This document shows, one piece after another, positions 58,531 through 64,000 of a stretch of 64,000 nt of DNA. The stretch spans positions 124,001-188,000 of the forward strand of contig OW568888.1 of assembly GCA_938743325.2 (NCBI GenBank), given 5' to 3'. This DNA is from Pycnococcus provasolii (taxonomy: Eukaryota; Chlorophyta; Pseudoscourfieldiophyceae; Pseudoscourfieldiales; Pycnococcaceae). The position numbers and the translations under genes were made by a program. Below the pieces are notes generated by a model. It saw only the letters and a list, made by a program, of their open reading frames with translations. It was not told the DNA's origin and searched no databases. Numbering within the stretch: position 1 is the first letter of the stretch; every line of letters starts with the position of its first letter.

Positions 58531-60000
58531 CTACGTCTTAAACGGACTTTCGCTCGCCGTGAGCACCTCCATCACCTCCATCATCTCGCGTCTTTCACGA
58601 CCGAGGAACTCGGACACCGCGCTCTGGAAACTCAAATCCGCGACGTAGTGAGCCGAGTGAGTCTCCACGGGAAGGTAGCCACGCGAAATCTTGTGCTCGC
58701 CTTGCGCACCAGCCTCCACGCGATCCAAGCCGAGCTCTATCGCCGCCTCGATTGCCTGGTAGTAGCAGCACTCGAAATGAAGGTGCTTGAATCCGCCGGA
58801 CATCTGCGCTCCCGTATCCACACCCATCGACCGGAAGAGCTTCGAGAGGTTCGCGTCACCCGCTGCGCTCTCGGGGGGAAGGCATCCCCAGTTGCGACCA
58901 TAAAGCGCGTGCGAGCCGATGAAATTAATCGCGCCTGCTACGAGACGTCCGGTGCCTTCCTGCTCCGCGAAAACGAACATGATATCGTCACGCATAGTTT
59001 CGTAAATCTCGTCGAAAAACTCACGCCTGAGATAATCTCTCCCCCACTTCTTCTCCGTCTGTGCAACATACATCTCGTAAAAATTCGCCATCTGATCCGG
59101 CTTGATGTCATCGCCAGTTGCGCGGAATACTCTCAGCCCGTCTTTCGCCGGTCTCTTTCTTTCCTGCCGCACGTTCTTGCGACGGCTCTGCTTTAAGTCC
59201 ATCTCAAATTCCTTGAAGCTTGCGTACTTTTCCTCCGTGCCTCTCCTACGATTCTCCCAGTGGTACTGCATTCCCACTCGCGGCATATATCCAAGTTCTC
59301 GGAATGTCGCCATCTCCTCGCCACGACAGAACGTGACGTGTGCGCTGCTGACGTTGTACTGATGACAGCAAGCGATCAACCCTCTTGCCAACGCACTTGA
59401 AACGATTTTGCGGTCGTCTTCGTCCAAGCCTCCGCGTACGAGAAGGCGCGAGCCTGTCACTGGGGTGAATGGTACTGCTGACTGCAGTTTGGGATAGTAA
59501 CTGCCTCCTGCTCGCTGAAAAGCCTGCGCCCACCCTTGGTCAAATACGTATTCGCCCATCGAGTGTCCCTTCATGTAGAGAGGACTGCATCCGAGTAGTT
59601 TCCCGTCGTTCTCGCTTTTTACGACCAAGTGAAGTGGGAGCCAACCTTCGTCTCTGCTCACGCTCTTCGAGCTTTCGAGCGCCGCGAGGAAGCTGTGCTT
59701 GAGGAAAGGCACCTTTTCCGTACGTTCGTCCTGCGGGTAAGCGCACGCGTCCCATTCGCTCTGTACGATCTCATCGATGGATGGCACAGTTTCGATGGAG
59801 ATGGACGCGCCGCTGGATGGGAGCGTAAGCAAGGTTTCTGATGTGTCTGGTGTGGAAGTTGTCTTCGAGCTGTGCGTTTTCCAAAGACGTGTATTTTTCC
59901 TGCTTGATCGAGGAGGGATGGTTTTCCCTGAACAAGCCCTGAAGAAATGGTGAGTGGAGGTGGAGGCACCATGGCCATGCGCCATGCCCCCCATCTTCAT
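58531..60000 (-). CDS. COG3146/PF04339-type GNAT-fold protein
   Basis: Bacterial members are annotated as peptidogalycan biosynthesis/recognition proteins with a GNAT (N-acyltransferase) fold; activity is not established. Counted from the ATG at 60000 the product has 489 residues with a Ser/Thr/Arg-rich leader of about 60. Family motifs: EWDACAYPQ, PFLKHSFLAALESSKSVS, GWLPLHLVV, GCSPLYMKGHSMGEYVFDQG, YYPKLQSAVPFTPVTGSRLL, ALYGRNWGCLPP, HLHFECCYYQAIEAAIELGL, VEAGAQGEHKISRGYLPVET. The frame is open further upstream to 60297, but that part would cross the repeat tract. Probably organelle-targeted and of bacterial origin. Confidence 0.8.
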   Translation of the reverse strand: MKMGGMAHGHGASTSTHHFFRACSGKTIPPRSSRKNTRLWKTHSSKTTSTPDTSETLLTLPSSGASISIETVPSIDEIVQSEWDACAYPQDERTEKVPFLKHSFLAALESSKSVSRDEGWLPLHLVVKSENDGKLLGCSPLYMKGHSMGEYVFDQGWAQAFQRAGGSYYPKLQSAVPFTPVTGSRLLVRGGLDEDDRKIVSSALARGLIACCHQYNVSSAHVTFCRGEEMATFRELGYMPRVGMQYHWENRRRGTEEKYASFKEFEMDLKQSRRKNVRQERKRPAKDGLRVFRATGDDIKPDQMANFYEMYVAQTEKKWGRDYLRREFFDEIYETMRDDIMFVFAEQEGTGRLVAGAINFIGSHALYGRNWGCLPPESAAGDANLSKLFRSMGVDTGAQMSGGFKHLHFECCYYQAIEAAIELGLDRVEAGAQGEHKISRGYLPVETHSAHYVADLSFQSAVSEFLGRERREMMEVMEVLTASESPFKT

Positions 60001-60107
60001 GACGTCTTCCCAGGGGACTCTAAAAGGTTTGTGGTGAGAACCACACCACGAGAGCACATCTAAAATAAGGTGAGAGGGGAGAGCAATGGGAGGCCTTTCC
60101 CTAAGAG

Positions 60108-60146
60108 TAACCCCGAACTCCAAACCCCTAACCCCTAACCCCGAAC
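60108..60146 (+). repeat. Telomere-like tract between divergent genes
   Basis: TAACCCCGAACTCCAAACCC, then CCTAACCCCTAACCCC, midway between the starts of the COG3146-type gene (60000, minus) and the MscS-like gene (60324, plus). Confidence 0.85.
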
Positions 60147-60323
60147 AAGGTCCTAGTATGTAACCTCCCCGCCCTTTTGCCTCCCGGGACTGAGGGACCC
60201 CGGGTATTCGTTGCGTGGTACAGTACCCTTTTTCTTCGAAGCCTTGGTCCCCCCCCCACTCCCCCGCTGACTGGAGTCCCTTCGCGGCGTGAAACATTAT
60301 TTATAGGGCACTTTAGCCTTCCG

Positions 60324-62111
60324 ATGGGGATGATGATGATGATGATCGGCCGACCTCCGAATAGGCCGGTGGTGGTGGGTCATACCAGGCTTAAGGTGCT
60401 TTGCTTAAGCTCTTGGTCGGTCAGGGTGAGGTCATCGTCGAACGACATTCATCGTCCTCCCTCGTCGTCGTCTTCCACCACATTCACATACCGCGACCTG
60501 CAAGACACACACACGTGGAAGAAGCGCGTCTCGGAAGAAGAGAATAACACAACCCAGGAGGAAGGTTTACACGCAGCAGCACAACATACGACGAACGAAC
60601 GTTTACCCGAAACGAAGACAAACGCGAGCGCTAGTAGGGTTGCAAGGCTTTCAGCAAAGCAAAGCGAGCGGAAGAAGCTTAACGAGTATGACCGCGAGGC
60701 GCAGATGGGTGACACGAAGAAGCAGAGTGCCCTCCGGCGTGTCTCACTCAAACGAATCGTACTTGTTTCTCTACCTCGTCTCGTCATGGCTTTTTCAATG
60801 TCCGCAGCGCTTACCATCGGGCCATACTTGGCGCAGCCACGTCTCGAGGCCCTTCGCGAAGTTTACGGCGAGGTTGCCGTGTTTGGCCTCACCTCCGTTT
60901 TCCTTTTCATGTTGCTACGCATCAACACGTTCGGGAAAATTTCAGAGGTCATCAGCAAGCAGCTTCCAGGTGTGCTACGAACGGTCCTTGGAATGCCTCG
61001 GTGGTCTGCAAGACTGATCGGCTCGCAAGGCGTGCACCTGTGTGGCAGGATCTATCAGGCAGCTTACGTCTTTCTGCTCGCCAATGTGCTGTGCGATGCC
61101 GTTCTGCCCGATCACATGGTGCTCAACATTCCGGATGGCATCGCATTCCTTCTTCCCAAGGGAGCGTACACGGGAAAGGAGCTGGAGGGACACTTCCTCG
61201 CAGCCACAGGGCGCGTGCTCAAGGCGTACGTGGCCATCTGTTGTGGGATGTTCATGCATAACATTAAGGACGTCAAGCCGCAGGAAGATGAAAATGATCA
61301 GCGCTCGAGAAAGGTGAAAGAGCTGTCTGAGGACGACGGGCCAATTGCTAGATACGTTATGGCCTTACGCGGTGATCTCAGCGCCACGACAAAGCACGCA
61401 CGACTAGTCGGCGTCGCGCTTCTGTGCGATCGCGTTCTCGACTTTTCGATCGTGTGCATTTGTATTACGCAGGTACTTGGTATTTTCGGCGTTTCTTTGA
61501 AAACGCTAATTGCCGTTGCAGGAGTCGGAGCACTCGCCATTTCCATCTCAGCTCGTCCTCTCGTCCAGAACCTAATTGGCGGGCTCACCATCTTCCTTCT
61601 AAACCCGTTCTCTTTGAATGAGTTCATCGTGACAAAGGAAATACAAGGATATGTGGAGAGCATTGGCTGGCTATCAACGAGCGTTCGCACCACCGAGGGT
61701 GTGCAGCTCGTGCCTAATGACAAGCTTGTGGATGAGACGCTGCTGAACAGGTCGAGGCTTCCCGAGAAACACTTTGAAGTTTCCACGGATACGCTGTACC
61801 TTGTTCCAATCGACCCTAGGAATATAAACATGCCTGTTGCAATACGCGAAATGACCCGGGCGTTGAGACAGCATCCCCGTGCCTTCGGAGGACAAGCAAT
61901 TTTCAAGGGTACGACATCGACTGGCGTGCTAGCTATTGACATTCATTTTAGCGTCGCATCTAAGAGCGCGCTGGAACGGGCAACAAAACGCTCTGAGGTA
62001 CTTGCCCATATGTATGAAACATCACGCCAACAAGGCTTAACGAGTCCAACGACAAGTGCCGTTGGCGCAAAGTCCCGAACCTATTCAAGGGCATCGGGTG
62101 TTATGATTTGA
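60324..62111 (+). CDS. MscS-family mechanosensitive ion channel
   Basis: MscS channels release ions on membrane tension; plant MSL2/3 act in plastids. The 595-residue product is counted from the first ATG (60324), though 60708 is possible. The leader is Ser/Arg-rich with a Met run (GMMMMMIGRPPNRP), compatible with plastid targeting. Four to five hydrophobic spans precede the pore helix AVAGVGALAISISARPLVQN-LIGG (about 397-420), which carries the MscS Gly/Ala pattern. The beta domain follows with NPFSLNEFI, GYVESIGWLSTSVRTTEGVQ and VPNDKLVDETLLN. The C-terminal part is short and Ser-rich. The substrate is presumably small ions. Confidence 0.88.
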   Translation: MGMMMMMIGRPPNRPVVVGHTRLKVLCLSSWSVRVRSSSNDIHRPPSSSSSTTFTYRDLQDTHTWKKRVSEEENNTTQEEGLHAAAQHTTNERLPETKTNASASRVARLSAKQSERKKLNEYDREAQMGDTKKQSALRRVSLKRIVLVSLPRLVMAFSMSAALTIGPYLAQPRLEALREVYGEVAVFGLTSVFLFMLLRINTFGKISEVISKQLPGVLRTVLGMPRWSARLIGSQGVHLCGRIYQAAYVFLLANVLCDAVLPDHMVLNIPDGIAFLLPKGAYTGKELEGHFLAATGRVLKAYVAICCGMFMHNIKDVKPQEDENDQRSRKVKELSEDDGPIARYVMALRGDLSATTKHARLVGVALLCDRVLDFSIVCICITQVLGIFGVSLKTLIAVAGVGALAISISARPLVQNLIGGLTIFLLNPFSLNEFIVTKEIQGYVESIGWLSTSVRTTEGVQLVPNDKLVDETLLNRSRLPEKHFEVSTDTLYLVPIDPRNINMPVAIREMTRALRQHPRAFGGQAIFKGTTSTGVLAIDIHFSVASKSALERATKRSEVLAHMYETSRQQGLTSPTTSAVGAKSRTYSRASGVMI

Positions 62112-62193
62112 CAACTGTCGAATAATTTTTCTGAAAAAAATTGAATATGTGTAAGAGGTGAAATTGTACAAAACGGTGCTATGGAGATTCGTA

Positions 62194-64000
62194 TTACTTT
62201 GTAGTGTCGCCATCGTCAACACCTTCCGCCAGAGATTCGACTGTTTCATCTAACGATTTCTCCGCTTCCTGGATCTCGGTGTTTGCGCGTCTCACCGATT
62301 CCTTTATCTTTCGCAACTCAGATTCTCCTGCACGCGCAAACGATGACTCCGATACGTCCTCGCTGAATGACAGCTGCTTTCGGCTTTGACTAATCGGACT
62401 CTCGGCTATCGGGGACCGCGGTTGTGCCTGGCGATGCGTCGGCGCTTCTCGAGCCATGCGGCTCTCATTCACCGCGCCTTGAATAACTCGACCGAATGCT
62501 GCGGGTGAACCGGGTGATGAGCGAGAAGGGCCTTGGCGCGAAGCCATCACGAGTAGGCGTTGCTCAATCTCGGAAGTCGCCGTCTCGAATGCGCGGCCGA
62601 TGCGCAAGATACGCCCACGTACGTCGTCGTATTCACCTTCGAGTGATTTGATGCGGCGCTGAACACGCTCCATGCGATCGTCCAACTTGCTGTCCACGAT
62701 TGCATTCACCTTCTCAAGCGTTGGTCGCGTTTCCATTCCTCGGCTAATTGACTTGCCGAGGGTGCCGATTGCCGCAGCATGCGCCTCAACACGCCTGTAC
62801 GTGTCGCTCATGAGATGGCGCACATCGCCACTCGTCGAACTCACGGAGGCCTGCATCGAAGCAAGATCAGTGCTAGACTCCGCAAGAAGCACCTGTAGCT
62901 CGCTCACCTGAGTAACAAGACTGTCGACATCCTTGATCACAGAGCGAGACCCATGACGGCCTTCGGTACCTGGGGTGCCCATAGAAGCGATAGCATGCAC
63001 ATTTGGATCCGCACTAAATGACGGTTCTGGCGCCAGCGAGCCTGGTGGATGTGCTACAGCCGCCTCGGATGCGGCGAGCAAGCTAGCAAGTGGCCCACCT
63101 TGTAGAATTTGTGATGGTGTGAAGTTGGCCGTAACTGCTGCCGATTTTTTCCCAAAAATCACAGTCTTCAGCGTATCGACATCTTGAAGCATACCCGCAA
63201 CGCGCTGCTCACTATATGCTGTAGAAGCGCTCAGCTCGAGCCGCACTTGTTCACCAATCTCTTGGCTTCGCAGTGATACGGCGCTCGCCTCAGCCGCCCG
63301 TGCCGCCGAAGCATTTGCCGCAGCTTCGGCTCCTGCGACCCTAACCTTCAGCTCAACGATCGCAGCTTCGTCAGCCGCACGCGCAGCCGAGGCGCTCACC
63401 TCGCGCTCAGCAAGACGTGCACGAAGATCCGCTTGTGATTGACTATCATGGGAAGCTGTATTTTGGGCAATGTGGTCGATACGCATGGAAAGATCCTCCA
63501 GCGCTGCCGCCGAAGCAGCTCGACGCTCAAACTCGGAAATGCGTGTCTTGAGTGCCTCGCATTCGACAATTCGTCTTGTCAGCGCAGGGATTGTCTCGGA
63601 TAATCGACCCGCTTCGGCAAGCCGATTCTCCACATCCGGGCTTAAGATCCCACTTTTCACTTCGATCTCAGCGACACGCCCCTCAAGATGTTGAATAGTC
63701 TGAGAATTTGTTGTGTCTCCTAGCAACCTTGTGCTATTCTCCTGCTCGAGGATTGTCACACGGCGCTCAACTGTGCCAAGTGCCGCAGCTGAGGCGGCAG
63801 ATCGCGTCAAACTATTCAGATTTTCTTCGAGCGATGCGTTCTGTTTCTCAAGGGCTAGAATACGAAGCTCGGCACGACGCAGACTTTCATGCGTGTCCTC
63901 TCTTTCTGCAGTAGACTTTGGATGTGAAATGGTTTGCAACTGTGCCTGAATTGACTCAACAGCTGCCCGAAGCTCGGGAATTGCTCCGCTCACATTTTGT
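62194..64000 (-). CDS. Long coiled-coil protein, 5' end outside window
   Basis: The frame is open from the right edge to a stop at 62194, at least 600 residues. The codon near 63993 is GTG, so the start is beyond 64000. The sequence is heptad-patterned over most of its length (LRRAELRILALEKQNASLEE; HLEGRVAEIEVKS; VERVQRRIKSLEGEYDDVRG) with an Ala-rich stretch (AEREVSASAARAADEAAIVE) and a Ser/Pro-rich, poorly ordered section near RSSPGSPAAFG. It looks structural, such as a cytoskeletal or basal-body scaffold, but no family is recognised. Confidence 0.7.
   Translation of the reverse strand, partial: QNVSGAIPELRAAVESIQAQLQTISHPKSTAEREDTHESLRRAELRILALEKQNASLEENLNSLTRSAASAAALGTVERRVTILEQENSTRLLGDTTNSQTIQHLEGRVAEIEVKSGILSPDVENRLAEAGRLSETIPALTRRIVECEALKTRISEFERRAASAAALEDLSMRIDHIAQNTASHDSQSQADLRARLAEREVSASAARAADEAAIVELKVRVAGAEAAANASAARAAEASAVSLRSQEIGEQVRLELSASTAYSEQRVAGMLQDVDTLKTVIFGKKSAAVTANFTPSQILQGGPLASLLAASEAAVAHPPGSLAPEPSFSADPNVHAIASMGTPGTEGRHGSRSVIKDVDSLVTQVSELQVLLAESSTDLASMQASVSSTSGDVRHLMSDTYRRVEAHAAAIGTLGKSISRGMETRPTLEKVNAIVDSKLDDRMERVQRRIKSLEGEYDDVRGRILRIGRAFETATSEIEQRLLVMASRQGPSRSSPGSPAAFGRVIQGAVNESRMAREAPTHRQAQPRSPIAESPISQSRKQLSFSEDVSESSFARAGESELRKIKESVRRANTEIQEAEKSLDETVESLAEGVDDGDTTK

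Noticed and set aside
1-64000. tRNA or rRNA genes
   Set aside because: I looked for T-arm words (GGTTCRANYCC) outside coding frames and found no convincing cloverleaf; a tRNAscan run would settle it.

Overview
The window is nuclear DNA of a small green alga, most likely prasinophyte-grade. The evidence is a nuclear psaE with a transit peptide, a Toc159-type plastid import receptor, plastid-targeted DUF1995 and MscS-like proteins, an oligosaccharyltransferase STT3, splicing factor SF3A2 and a mitochondrial ATP synthase subunit g. About 28 protein genes are packed on both strands and most look intronless. Two carry one clear GT-AG intron each (psaE and the subunit g gene), both close to the 5' end. 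The genus cannot be fixed from the sequence.

Layout. 1-3.2 kb: a Lon protease N-terminus running off the left edge, and a YabN-like tetrapyrrole methylase. 3.4-6.5 kb: a broken tyrosine-recombinase retroelement with split direct repeats. 6.6-15.5 kb: STT3, the decapping scavenger DcpS, PsaE, a two-TM protein and a plastid riboflavin synthase. 15.5-17.8 kb: a gene-poor stretch with a perfect hairpin and a Ty1/copia remnant. 17.9-20.9 kb: Toc159-like GTPase. 20.95-24.3 kb: an AT-richer island with DPH3, probable unresolved spliced exons and many simple repeats. 24.7-25.3 kb: a foldback element. 25.5-36.3 kb: a secreted solute-binding protein, a J-domain/Aha1-N fusion, a BPNT1-like phosphatase, an N-formylglutamate-amidohydrolase-like protein, a low-complexity protein, SF3A2 and ATP synthase g. 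36.4-49.6 kb: a PAC4-like proteasome chaperone, a three-repeat doublecortin-like protein, a second foldback element, a 1467-residue chimeric receptor, a Golgi sulfotransferase, an unknown protein and a RING-CH membrane protein. 50-64 kb: an MFS transporter, a secreted hydrolase-fold/TSP1 protein, DUF1995, carboxypeptidase Taq, a helical-repeat protein, a COG3146-type protein, an MscS channel and a coiled-coil protein leaving the right edge.

The most unusual single gene is the receptor at 40.4-44.8 kb: a bacterial glycine-betaine-type binding domain, Cys-rich repeats, about nine membrane spans and two EF-hands in one chain. It suggests ligand sensing coupled to Ca2+. A separate secreted type-2 binding protein lies 15 kb away, but nothing shows that the two act together. 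The J-domain/Aha1-N fusion may physically join the Hsp70 and Hsp90 cycles.

The non-coding DNA is structured. Telomere-like tracts (TTAGGG, TTTAGGG and degenerate TTCGGGGTT/CCCCTAA) recur a few hundred bases or less upstream of start codons. Six short perfect hairpins stand side by side between the convergent STT3 and DcpS genes. A shared 14-base motif, GCTCRTTCAGTAAY, follows the stop codon of three genes.
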